This document shows positions 1-6,352 of a stretch of DNA of 7,647 nucleotides, piece by piece. The DNA comes from Helicobacter sp. (GTDB taxonomy: Bacteria > Campylobacterota > Campylobacteria > Campylobacterales > Helicobacteraceae). The stretch is taken from positions 1 to 7,647 of the forward strand of contig JARHZY010000129.1 of assembly GCA_029264655.1 (NCBI GenBank). Direction: 5' to 3'. The stretch's first letter is position 1. Every line of letters starts with the position of its first letter. The translations under genes and the position numbers were made by a program. The notes under the pieces were generated by a model. That model was not told the DNA's origin, ran no database searches, and was given only the letters and a program-made list of their open reading frames with translations.

Positions 1-37
1 TATTAGCTATCAAGTTGGCTTGAAATTTTTATTCTAG
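1..37 (+). CDS. C-terminal end of a probable outer-membrane beta-barrel protein (partial, 5' end outside the window)
   Basis: Reading from base 2 gives eleven codons, ISYQVGLKFLF, then TAG at 35-37. The residues alternate hydrophobic and polar or small back from the stop (F, F, L, V, Y and I at positions 1, 3, 5, 7, 9 and 11 from the end) and the last residue is phenylalanine. This is the known C-terminal signature of outer-membrane beta-barrel proteins that the BAM machinery recognises. The strand and last-residue pattern are seen directly; the assignment to an outer-membrane protein is inference from a very short piece. The family (Hop/Hof-type porin, autotransporter or other) cannot be told. 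A second plus frame ends at a TGA at 24-26 and could also be a gene tail, but only six residues are visible. Two hairpins follow at 66-127. Confidence 0.4.
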   Translation, partial: ISYQVGLKFLF

Positions 38-65
38 CATATAGAATATAAATACCTATAACTTT

Positions 66-127
66 CTATATACTTAAACCAATTGGGTATAAGTATATAG
101 GCTTTGCTATTAGGCTTACTAATAGCA
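66..127. repeat. Two tandem perfect-arm hairpins
   Basis: The first hairpin pairs CTATATACTTA (66-76) with TAAGTATATAG (90-100), an 11-bp perfect stem, continued after one mismatch by ACC (78-80) with GGT (86-88) around a 5-nt loop. Four bases later the second pairs TGCTATTAG (105-113) with CTAATAGCA (119-127), a 9-bp stem with a 5-nt loop. Neither side carries a clear T-run, so this is not a standard intrinsic terminator in either direction. It sits 28 nt after the TAG at 35-37, so it could shape the 3' end of that upstream message, or belong to an RNA or a protein-binding site. Confidence 0.55.
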
Positions 128-379
128 CTATGTATTGCTTACACATTTAATACCACAAAATATTTTTGATAAAATTATACTATTTTATAGTTTCATAGAG
201 TGAATATAAAAAGTAGTTTTAATAATTTTAGTTTATTGCTTTAGAAATACTTTTATTGAGTCCATCAAGAATGCAATAAAAAATCTTTATGTTTTTATAT
301 ATAATACAATTTATCATTTGTTTTATTATTTAACAATCGTTTATTTATGGCTTTTTGGTATTTTCTTTTACAATTATTT

Positions 380-402
380 TTGCAAATTATACAAATTTGC
401 AA
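380..402. repeat. Inverted repeat with 9-bp arms
   Basis: TTGCAAATT (380-388) and AATTTGCAA (394-402) are exact reverse complements separated by the 5-nt loop ATACA. No T-run follows on either strand, so a terminator is unlikely. Function unknown; in AT-rich spacer DNA such a structure may be incidental. Confidence 0.4.
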
Positions 403-680
403 TGTGTGGCTTATTAAGTAAAACAAATCACATTATTAAACTACATATAATTTATGAATACAAATTATGGCAATAAGATATTAATTATATGCAGCCCTAT
501 ATTGACTTAAGCTATGGTAAAATAGTCTCAATATATTAGGTTTTTATATAAAATAAGTTTATTATCCTATAAAATATAGCTTTTAGCAATAAGTCTAACT
601 ACTATAGGTTTTTATACTTTTATATTGCTTTATTGTAATAATTTTTATCTTTCATATTTATATAAATCATTACTCTATTT

Positions 681-715
681 AAAAAACCATAAAAGGGCGA
701 TTTTGCCCATATTTT
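681..715 (-). terminator. Rho-independent terminator of the dsbK-DUF6056 transcript
   Basis: On the minus strand GGGC (708-705) pairs with GCCC (698-695) around a 6-nt loop. The transcript then continues into U-rich sequence (complements of 694-691 and of the A-run 686-681). The flanking AAAA and TTTT can extend the stem. It begins about 30 nt after the stop codon of the DUF6056-like gene, in the right orientation to end that message. It is one of the few GC-containing hairpins in the surrounding AT-rich DNA. Confidence 0.7.
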
Positions 716-744
716 AGCATAAATACAATGGAAAGTTATTACGA

Positions 745-2244
745 TTACTTAACACGAAAAGTATGCACACCAAAATAGTTTGCATATGATGGATTTGGAA
801 ATGCTGTTACATCTTTATCTGGATTCTGCCAATCTCCATAACGCCTATAATAACTATGAAAATATGCTGAATCTACAACAATATCCTTTATGCCTTTACT
901 TTTTTGCTCTTCAATATATGCTGCCATTTTATTCCACTTTATATGCATATCGATATATGCACTCATAACAAATACAGCATATAGCACACAAGCAGTAAAA
1001 ATACCTCCTTGAATCTTTTTTTGTGCTTGTGGTAATAAAATTAACATAATTTTATATATCAGGATAAAACCCATAATACCCATTAATACAACAAAAAGAC
1101 GTGCGCGTACCGGTATATTAACTTGCAATGTTAAAAGGAGACATATATGGCATATAATAAATAGGAGAAAAGCATAATAATAGAGTTGTGATAATTTAGC
1201 ATTGTTTTCTTGCCTATAAATCCAAAATATGTAATAGCATGTTACAATAAAGAATAAAGCACCAATAAGATGGCGGATAAAATGTAGTGTTGGAATAAGG
1301 AATATAACGCCATATACTAAGCCAAGCACAGGAATAAAAAGAGTGCTTTTCCATTTTTTCTGTTGGAGTCGCTCATAAATAAAACAAAGCAATAAACAAA
1401 CAAATACTATAAATGTTGTGCTAGTGGATTTTACTACTTTATTTATTCTTGCAATTTTTTCATATATAGACATATGCAAAAAATCACCAATTGAATAATA
1501 TTCAATATTTAGTTCTATAAAAAGTGCCGCTCTTTTTGCATGTCCGGGAGAAAAATAAAGTGCTAAAAATCCTAAGAAAAAGAAAAGCATTCCAGCATAA
1601 TACCATAGTGGTAACTTTATTTTTGCAATAAATATTGCATAGCATAAGATACAAATATGTAATATAACAACAATTATCCCTGTGATTTCATTAGACATAC
1701 CCGCACAAAAACTTGCTATGCAAAATCCTATAATTCCAATAACCATAAGAGATGAGTAAGATTGTGGTATAATCTTATGATGATTAAAATAATGAAACCA
1801 AAAGATTCTATATGGAATACAAACAAGCAAGACTAAAGTATAAGCCCATAGATAATTAAGACACCCAGCTGCCCAAATAAATATTGAACCAAATGCACTA
1901 AAAAACAAAAGACATAGGATACTTAAAGCAAGTATAACACTATCATTAAAATTACGTGGTAATCTCGCATAAATAATTACAAACCATGATAATATAAATA
2001 CAATGCCAACTATGGTATTTGTTATTTTAAAAAATAAAGTTGGTGCAAGTGCCCCGATAAAAGCTGTGCGTAGCAACTCGCCAAACCGCCCATTCCAATT
2101 CATATACATATTTATTGCACCACTTAGCCCACCAAAATCTGTGCCTAAATCATCACTTTGTGTAGGAAATAAATAGTTAATCGTAAATAAGAAAATGCCA
2201 AATACACCAAATACAATATAGACAGATTTATCTATCTTAGCCAC
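745..2244 (-). CDS. Multi-spanning membrane protein, probable DUF6056 family (GT-C-like)
   Basis: The 499-residue product has about 11-13 hydrophobic segments from residue 7 to about 432, then a soluble tail of about 65 residues. Features I associate with the DUF6056 family, a GT-C-like group of probable lipid-linked-sugar glycosyltransferases, are an acidic S30-D31-D32 just after the first membrane segment, W50-N51-G52-R53, AGCLNYLW at 126-133, SNE at 184-186, SPG...R at 232-238, and a tail with a tyrosine-rich YFHSYYRRYGDW stretch and ANYFG near the end. The acidic pair in the first external loop is typical of GT-C enzymes. Family is from memory; catalysis is inference. Translation starts at GTG (2244-2242), with AAAGG (2255-2251) six bases upstream; the ATG overlapping it is in another frame and stops at its fifth codon. 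The gene begins 19 nt after the dsbK-like stop, so it is cotranscribed. The substrate is unknown. Confidence 0.8.
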   Translation of the reverse strand: MAKIDKSVYIVFGVFGIFLFTINYLFPTQSDDLGTDFGGLSGAINMYMNWNGRFGELLRTAFIGALAPTLFFKITNTIVGIVFILSWFVIIYARLPRNFNDSVILALSILCLLFFSAFGSIFIWAAGCLNYLWAYTLVLLVCIPYRIFWFHYFNHHKIIPQSYSSLMVIGIIGFCIASFCAGMSNEITGIIVVILHICILCYAIFIAKIKLPLWYYAGMLFFFLGFLALYFSPGHAKRAALFIELNIEYYSIGDFLHMSIYEKIARINKVVKSTSTTFIVFVCLLLCFIYERLQQKKWKSTLFIPVLGLVYGVIFLIPTLHFIRHLIGALFFIVTCYYIFWIYRQENNAKLSQLYYYAFLLFIICHICLLLTLQVNIPVRARLFVVLMGIMGFILIYKIMLILLPQAQKKIQGGIFTACVLYAVFVMSAYIDMHIKWNKMAAYIEEQKSKGIKDIVVDSAYFHSYYRRYGDWQNPDKDVTAFPNPSYANYFGVHTFRVK

Positions 2245-2250
2245 ATGAAA

Positions 2251-2255
2251 CCTTT
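2251..2255 (-). promoter_or_regulatory. Ribosome binding site deciding the GTG start of the DUF6056-like gene
   Basis: AAAGG on the minus strand lies six bases upstream of GTG at 2244-2242. It supports GTG rather than the out-of-frame ATG at 2246-2244, which overlaps the GTG. Confidence 0.6.
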
Positions 2256-2263
2256 ATTATATG

Positions 2264-2986
2264 CTATTTTCGTATAAGATAAGGAACACCTTCCACGCCT
2301 GCTGCAAAACTTGCTTCTGTAATTTGTGTCGCAAGCTCATTATTTCCTATTTTTGGAGCATAATCAGAGCGAAATACTTTTTTTAATAGTGCAATTTTTT
2401 GCTCTCTTGTTTTTACGCCTACCATTTCTTGATAATAACCTGCTGCCCTATAGTGTGCTTTTTGTCCCAATATCCCAACCATAAGTATTTCAAGATTTGC
2501 TTCGTTCAGATAGTCATCAAGATGCATAATTTCTTGCAAACAATATGGGCAAGTAGTATCTAAAACCATATAGATTGTATTTTTTGATGGTTTTGTTGCA
2601 GGAATTTTTAAAACCACATCGGTATGCTTTTGGAATAAGGCAAGCACTTTTGTATCTTTCATATTTTTATTATATTGATTGACACCATCAAGTCCTGCAC
2701 GTAAAGCATTGTTTGCATTATTGCTTGCAATACCATCTACTAGCGGTATAATATAAGTGCCATCTTGACTAACAAGCAGAGCCAAATGTTCTTTGGTCGG
2801 TGATTCTACAACAACAAAAGATGCACCCTTTAATGGTTCTTGTGTGTTAGCAATTATTTTAAAGTCTAATTTTGTACGTTCTTTTAATAATTGCTGCACT
2901 GCTTTATTAGTATTTTGTGCAAAGGCAGTATATGTAAAAAAACTAAGTCCCATAAGACTTAATGAAATAAAACGGCAGAAATTCAT
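2264..2986 (-). CDS. dsbK: Periplasmic thiol-disulfide oxidoreductase, HP0231/DsbK-like
   Basis: The 240-residue product has a signal peptide (residues 1-23, likely cut after AFA). An N-terminal region of about 110 residues resembles the DsbC/DsbG dimerisation part, and a thioredoxin-fold domain starts near residue 137 with active site C146-P-Y-C149. A cis-proline loop V234-P235 lies close to the end. From memory, H. pylori HP0231 (DsbK), a dimeric DsbG-shaped enzyme that forms disulfides in exported proteins, lines up throughout: its CPHC matches CPYC here, its GVPFLY matches GVPYLI, and it too stops a few residues after the cis-proline. The short C-terminus therefore looks family-typical, not truncated. 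The only other cysteine (C4) is in the signal peptide. Start ATG 2986 has AAAAGGA five bases upstream. The gene follows mraY by 138 nt and precedes the DUF6056-like gene by 19 nt. The symbol is by similarity; DsbC/DsbG-like is the safe broader call. Confidence 0.83.
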   Translation of the reverse strand: MNFCRFISLSLMGLSFFTYTAFAQNTNKAVQQLLKERTKLDFKIIANTQEPLKGASFVVVESPTKEHLALLVSQDGTYIIPLVDGIASNNANNALRAGLDGVNQYNKNMKDTKVLALFQKHTDVVLKIPATKPSKNTIYMVLDTTCPYCLQEIMHLDDYLNEANLEILMVGILGQKAHYRAAGYYQEMVGVKTREQKIALLKKVFRSDYAPKIGNNELATQITEASFAAGVEGVPYLIRK

Positions 2987-2989
2987 AAC

Positions 2990-3049
2990 AATCCTTTTGT
3001 AGATTAAATTTTAAATATGTAATTGTATAATCCTTTTGTAAATTACATT
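2990..3049 (-). repeat. Imperfect 21-bp direct repeat containing the dsbK ribosome binding site
   Basis: Bases 2990-3010 and 3029-3049 agree at 19 of 21 positions, with starts 39 bp apart. On the minus strand each carries ACAAAAGGATT. The copy next to dsbK is its real ribosome binding site. The upstream copy has the same AAAAGGA but is followed by ATA, not a usual start codon, and by a stop five codons on. The spacer between mraY and dsbK shows no strong terminator, so dsbK may be read both from mraY and from its own promoter. Confidence 0.55.
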
Positions 3050-3124
3050 AAAAATGCACTACTCTTTAATATAATTAAAAAAGATTTTGACCCCAAAAAC
3101 TACTTTATCCTACAGAATCTCTAT

Positions 3125-4189
3125 TTAGCGAAGTTTTAAAGTAATTAAAGCAATAAGATTGGAAAGTATAGCAATAATCCAAAATCGCACAATAATCTTA
3201 TTTTCCGCCCAACCCTTTGCTTCAAAGTGATGGTGAATTGGTGCCATTAAAAAAATTCTTTTTTGCCGTAATTTATAACTACCAATTTGCAAAATAACAG
3301 AAATAGTTTCAATAACAAATATAGAACCCATTAATATCAATAAAATTTCATTTTTTGAAACAATTGCACAATATGCGATAAAGCCCCCAAGTGCCAAACT
3401 TCCACTATCACCCATAAATACTTGAGCAGGATGGCAGTTATACCACAAAAAACCAAAAAGTGCACCTATCATAGCAAGGCTTAAAACCATAACTTCACCA
3501 GAATCTACAATATGTGGCCATAGGAGATATTTTGCCATTTCTGCATTACCACCAATATAAACAAATACGCTTAATGATGCAAGCACACAAATGCTAGGAA
3601 TAGTAGCTAAACCATCAAGCCCATCAGTTACATTTACAGCATTTGTAGTTGCTAAAAACACTATAACCCAAAACCCAACCATAAGATAAGCATAATATTC
3701 TAATGCAAGTATAGGTTTTTTAAAAAGTGGGATATAAAAATCTGTATTAAGCCCAGATGCATATAGCCATATACTTAAAAGTAGTGCGACAAAAGCCAGA
3801 AGTAAAAATTTTGTTTTTGAACTCATGCCAGCATTATTTTTTGCTGTGATTTTCATATAATCATCTCTTGCCCCAATAAGCGTAAATGCGATAAGACATA
3901 CAAGCCCAATTTGCACATATGCATTATTTAAATTCGCACAAAAAAGACTAGAAATAAAAGCAGCACTCACAAAAACTAAGCCCCCCATTGTTGGCGTATC
4001 TTTTTTATTTGCATGTGCTTTTATTGAATCTGAAATTGGTTGGCTTGCTTTCTTTGCTTTCGCCCATGCAATAAAAATAGGCATACAATATACACTGAAT
4101 AAAAAAGCAATAAAAAATGCCAAGCCAGAACGAAATGTAATATACTTTAATAATGCAATATTTAAGATACTATGCAACTCATAAAACAT
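3125..4189 (-). CDS. mraY: Phospho-N-acetylmuramoyl-pentapeptide transferase (MraY)
   Basis: MraY transfers phospho-MurNAc-pentapeptide from its UDP carrier to undecaprenyl phosphate, giving lipid I, the first membrane step of peptidoglycan synthesis. At 354 residues it matches the usual Helicobacter length (about 353). Family motifs are all present: KKDTPTMGG at 62-70, the aspartate pair D109-D110, NAVNVTDGLDGLA at 183-195, GDSGS at 260-264 and the histidine triplet MAPIHHHFE at 315-323. About ten hydrophobic segments alternate with these cytoplasmic loops. Start ATG 4189 is preceded by AAGGGA and gives an N-terminus that aligns with H. pylori MraY as I remember it. It is divergent from gpmI, as I recall in Campylobacter, but the expected murD downstream is replaced by the dsbK-like gene. 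No clear mraY promoter could be picked out. Confidence 0.97.
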   Translation of the reverse strand: MFYELHSILNIALLKYITFRSGLAFFIAFLFSVYCMPIFIAWAKAKKASQPISDSIKAHANKKDTPTMGGLVFVSAAFISSLFCANLNNAYVQIGLVCLIAFTLIGARDDYMKITAKNNAGMSSKTKFLLLAFVALLLSIWLYASGLNTDFYIPLFKKPILALEYYAYLMVGFWVIVFLATTNAVNVTDGLDGLATIPSICVLASLSVFVYIGGNAEMAKYLLWPHIVDSGEVMVLSLAMIGALFGFLWYNCHPAQVFMGDSGSLALGGFIAYCAIVSKNEILLILMGSIFVIETISVILQIGSYKLRQKRIFLMAPIHHHFEAKGWAENKIIVRFWIIAILSNLIALITLKLR

Positions 4190-4321
4190 AATCTTCCCTT
4201 AAGTATAAATAACTTACTAAAAATTTATGTTTGGTAATTGAGATTTTTTGCTTTAGCAATACTTCTCTTTGTTATCTAAAAATTTATTTTTACTTGATTT
4301 TTGAGCGATTTAGAATCTTAA

Positions 4322-4335
4322 TAATAATATTATTA
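4322..4335. promoter_or_regulatory. Fur-box-like palindrome
   Basis: TAATAATATTATTA is a perfect 14-bp palindrome. The H. pylori holo-Fur consensus, as I recall it, is two TAATAAT half-sites in inverted orientation separated by one base; here both half-sites are complete but the central base is missing. It lies between mraY and gpmI, about 130 bp upstream of the inferred gpmI -10 element and about the same distance from mraY. In AT-rich DNA such a match can be chance. Confidence 0.25.
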
Positions 4336-4445
4336 GCAACAGGTTTTAATGTGCCATTATTATGAAATTCACATAACATTTAAGTATCAAAGTAATATCA
4401 AAAAATCTCATTTTTTCTATTAGACAAACATATTTGAATTTTTAA

Positions 4446-4454
4446 TGCTAGAAT
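4446..4454 (+). promoter_or_regulatory. Extended -10 promoter element of gpmI
   Basis: TGcTAGAAT fits an extended -10 (TG, one base, then a 5 of 6 match to TATAAT) in AT-rich upstream DNA, the common form of sigma-70 promoters in this phylum where -35 boxes are weak. Transcription would begin near 4461, giving a leader of about 38 nt before the ATG at 4499. Confidence 0.5.
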
Positions 4455-4486
4455 TATAGAAAAATTTACTTAAAGTTTTATTGAAA

Positions 4487-4491
4487 AAGGA
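4487..4491 (+). promoter_or_regulatory. Ribosome binding site deciding the gpmI start
   Basis: AAGGA lies seven bases before ATG 4499, an ideal spacing. The in-frame TTG at 4481 lies just upstream of this site, so translation from it would read through the ribosome binding site and has no such site of its own. ATG 4499 is therefore the start. Confidence 0.8.
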
Positions 4492-4498
4492 AAGAATA

Positions 4499-6028
4499 AT
4501 GCAAAAAGTTGTCCTTATTATCACTGATGGCATTGGATATAGCGAAAAAACAGATTATAATGCTTTTTTTCATGCAAAAAAACCGCACTATGATTATCTT
4601 TTTAAGCATGTTCCACATTCTTTTATTAGCACTTATGGTTTAAGTGTAGGGTTACCAGAAGGACAAATGGGAAATTCTGAAGTTGGGCATATGAGCTTAG
4701 GGAGTGGTCGCATTCTCTACCAAGATTTAGTAAAAATCAATAATGCCATACAAGATAAAAGCATAGAATCCAATAAAGCACTATGCAGTATATTAGATTC
4801 TATACATACACTACATTTATGTATATTAGCAAGTGATGGTGGCGTGCATGCCCATATTAACCATTTAAAAGCTTTAGCATTATTAGCAAAAAAAGAAAAA
4901 AAGAAAATATGGCTTCATTTAATAACAGATGGTAGAGATGTAAAACCACAAAGTTTCCCTACATATTTAATGGCATTACAAGAGATTTTATGTGATGAAA
5001 TACAAATTGCTACTATTTGCGGTAGATTCTATGCAATGGATAGGGATAAGCGGTGGGAAAGAGTTGAATGTGCTTTTAATGTGCTTGCTTATGGGGATAA
5101 TGCACAAACTTGCAGTATAGAATCTTATATACAATCTTATTATGATAAAGGTATTTTTGATGAGTTTATACAACCTGCTAGCTTTCATGGTTACACGGGT
5201 TTTAAGCCCTATGAAAGTGAAAGCACGCAGAATTTTATTGATACAACAAATTTAGATTCACAGACAGAAGGTTTCATTTTTGTAAATTATCGTAGCGATA
5301 GGGCACGAGAGATTATTGCAAGCTTGGGATTACGAGATTTTTGTGCATTTCCTAGAAAATTCTTTCCCAATCTTTTTATTGGCTGTATGTGTGAATATGA
5401 TGAAAATTTTCCCTTTCCTGTAATTTTTCCAAAAGAAAAAGTGCATAATACAATTGCCGAGATTCTAAGTAAGCAAGGGTTAAAGCAAGCCCATGTTGCA
5501 GAAACTGAAAAATATGCACATGTAACTTTCTTTTTCAATGGTGGCAAGGAGGAAGAATGGAGTGGTGAAACAAGGCTTTTAATAGAATCTCCAAAGGTAA
5601 AGACTTATGATATGTCCCCAGAAATGAGTGCTAAGGCTGTAGGAGATGGGGTTTGTAAGTTTATTCATGAAAATTATGATTTTATCGTAGTTAATTTTGC
5701 AAATGGTGATATGGTGGGGCATACAGGTAATTTTGAAGCAGCTATTAAGGCGGTTGAAGCAGTAGATACAGAAGTGGCAAAAATTTGGAATCTTGCAAAG
5801 CAAAAAGGATATAGCATTATAATGACAAGCGATCATGGGAATTGTGAAGAAATGAAAGATTCTAATTTAAAACCCTTAACAAATCATACAATTGGTGATG
5901 TATTTTGTTTTGTAGATTCAATAAAAGTAGATTCAATAAAAAATGGAGCATTGAGTAATATTGCCCCCACTATTTTAAAAATTATGGGTATTCCTATTCC
6001 AAAAGAGATGGATACACCCTTATATTAA
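4499..6028 (+). CDS. gpmI: 2,3-bisphosphoglycerate-independent phosphoglycerate mutase (GpmI)
   Basis: GpmI interconverts 3- and 2-phosphoglycerate in glycolysis and gluconeogenesis in the cytoplasm, using two metal ions (Mn) and a phosphoserine. The 509-residue product shows the full set of sites: metal-ligand D10 in ITDGIG, nucleophile S60 in MGNSEVGH, substrate-binding SDGGVH (112-117), RD (146-147), GRFYAMDRDKRW (176-186), NYRSDR (263-268), KYAH (338-341), and the second metal set D404/H408 (NGDMVGH), D445/H446 (SDHGN) and H463 (TNHT). Start ATG 4499 is chosen for its ribosome binding site. H. pylori and C. jejuni enzymes are, from memory, about 491-492 residues, so this one is slightly long; part of the difference is a duplicated VDSIK at 472-481. 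Divergent from mraY and convergent toward thiC, it is probably monocistronic. Six of the 13 AGATTCT/AGAATCT motifs lie within it. Confidence 0.97.
   Translation: MQKVVLIITDGIGYSEKTDYNAFFHAKKPHYDYLFKHVPHSFISTYGLSVGLPEGQMGNSEVGHMSLGSGRILYQDLVKINNAIQDKSIESNKALCSILDSIHTLHLCILASDGGVHAHINHLKALALLAKKEKKKIWLHLITDGRDVKPQSFPTYLMALQEILCDEIQIATICGRFYAMDRDKRWERVECAFNVLAYGDNAQTCSIESYIQSYYDKGIFDEFIQPASFHGYTGFKPYESESTQNFIDTTNLDSQTEGFIFVNYRSDRAREIIASLGLRDFCAFPRKFFPNLFIGCMCEYDENFPFPVIFPKEKVHNTIAEILSKQGLKQAHVAETEKYAHVTFFFNGGKEEEWSGETRLLIESPKVKTYDMSPEMSAKAVGDGVCKFIHENYDFIVVNFANGDMVGHTGNFEAAIKAVEAVDTEVAKIWNLAKQKGYSIIMTSDHGNCEEMKDSNLKPLTNHTIGDVFCFVDSIKVDSIKNGALSNIAPTILKIMGIPIPKEMDTPLY
5912..5941 (+). repeat. Perfect in-frame 15-bp tandem duplication inside gpmI
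   Basis: GTAGATTCAATAAAA occurs twice with no gap (5912-5926 and 5927-5941) and encodes VDSIK twice (residues 472-481). It keeps the reading frame. It lies between the TNHT metal-ligand motif and the conserved C-terminal LSNIAPTILK, in a segment that is normally variable, so the enzyme probably tolerates it. Perfect identity at DNA level suggests a recent duplication or ongoing copy-number change. Confidence 0.85.
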
Positions 6029-6048
6029 AATAATTATTGGCAATCGAT

Positions 6049-6082
6049 AAGCAAATAAAACTATATTTTATTGGGCTTGCTT
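6049..6082 (+). terminator. Possible weak terminator of gpmI
   Basis: AAGCAA (6049-6054) pairs with TTGCTT (6077-6082), and ATAAAA (6055-6060) with TTTTAT (6066-6071), around a 5-nt loop and a 5-nt one-sided bulge. It is followed only by TATG rather than a long T-run. It lies 20 nt after the gpmI stop. Position is right but the structure is poor. Confidence 0.3.
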
Positions 6083-6352
6083 TATGTTCTAAACACCATA
6101 AGATTAAATGGCGTTTTGCTACTGCCTTATAATTGAAGTGTATAGATAACATTTGAGTCTTTATATATGTAATTTTATCATTTGCTAAATGTGGGGCTTT
6201 TTTACCCCTTACGCTTACTGCTTAAACTTTATTTTGATTCTAAACCAAAAGAGTCTAAACTTTAAGATATAATCTAAGCATTGGGCGTTTGCTTGTTTCT
6301 CATAAATCGCTTTTATTTGTTTGTTTTACCTCCTTTCTTTTACGATTTGAGG

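Larger units (their letters stand above)
38..744. other. Gene-poor spacer between a plus-strand gene end and the minus-strand dsbK-DUF6056 operon
   Basis: No reading frame here has both a plausible start with a ribosome binding site and a useful length. Tiny open frames such as 289-333 (14 residues, hydrophobic) and 402-476 (24 residues) lack any Shine-Dalgarno sequence and are not called. The stretch contains tandem hairpins at 66-127, a 23-nt inverted repeat at 380-402, an extended -10-like TGgTAAAAT at 515-523, a 12-bp direct repeat TAGGTTTTTATA at 537-548 and 605-616, and a minus-strand terminator at 681-715. It is very AT-rich. No AGATTCT/AGAATCT motif occurs in it. Confidence 0.6.
4190..4498. 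other. Divergent promoter region between mraY and gpmI
   Basis: The 309-nt spacer between two divergent start codons must hold promoters for both, and no gene was seen in it. Visible elements are an extended -10 for gpmI (4446-4454), a palindrome TAATAATATTATTA (4322-4335), a 12-nt palindromic hairpin TTGCTTTAGCAA (4249-4260), a 12-bp direct repeat CTAAAAATTTAT at 4217-4228 and 4276-4287, and one AGAATCT motif at 4312-4318. The mraY promoter is not obvious; a TATACT on the minus strand lies too close to the mraY start to be convincing. Confidence 0.6.

Noticed and set aside
780..968. Plus-strand open frame opposite the C-terminus of the DUF6056-like gene
   Set aside because: It is the complement of a coherent membrane-protein gene with its own start site and terminator.
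4481..4498. Upstream TTG start for gpmI adding six residues
   Set aside because: The ideal ribosome binding site (4487-4491) lies after this TTG and serves ATG 4499; family proteins begin directly at the VLIITDGIG strand.
4888..4902. Two A7 tracts in gpmI (and T7 / A7 at 4564-4582) as phase-variation sites
   Set aside because: The tracts are too short for typical slipped-strand switching, and gpmI is an unlikely gene to switch.
4988..5836. Antisense open frames within gpmI (5188-4988, 5547-5287, 5836-5579)
   Set aside because: They lie opposite a fully conserved enzyme gene, show no start signals of their own, and resemble no known family.
6193..6208. GGGG / CCCC hairpin around an 8-nt T-rich loop
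   Set aside because: The stem is only four pairs, does not extend, and is followed by no T-run on either strand; it is also far from the gpmI stop.
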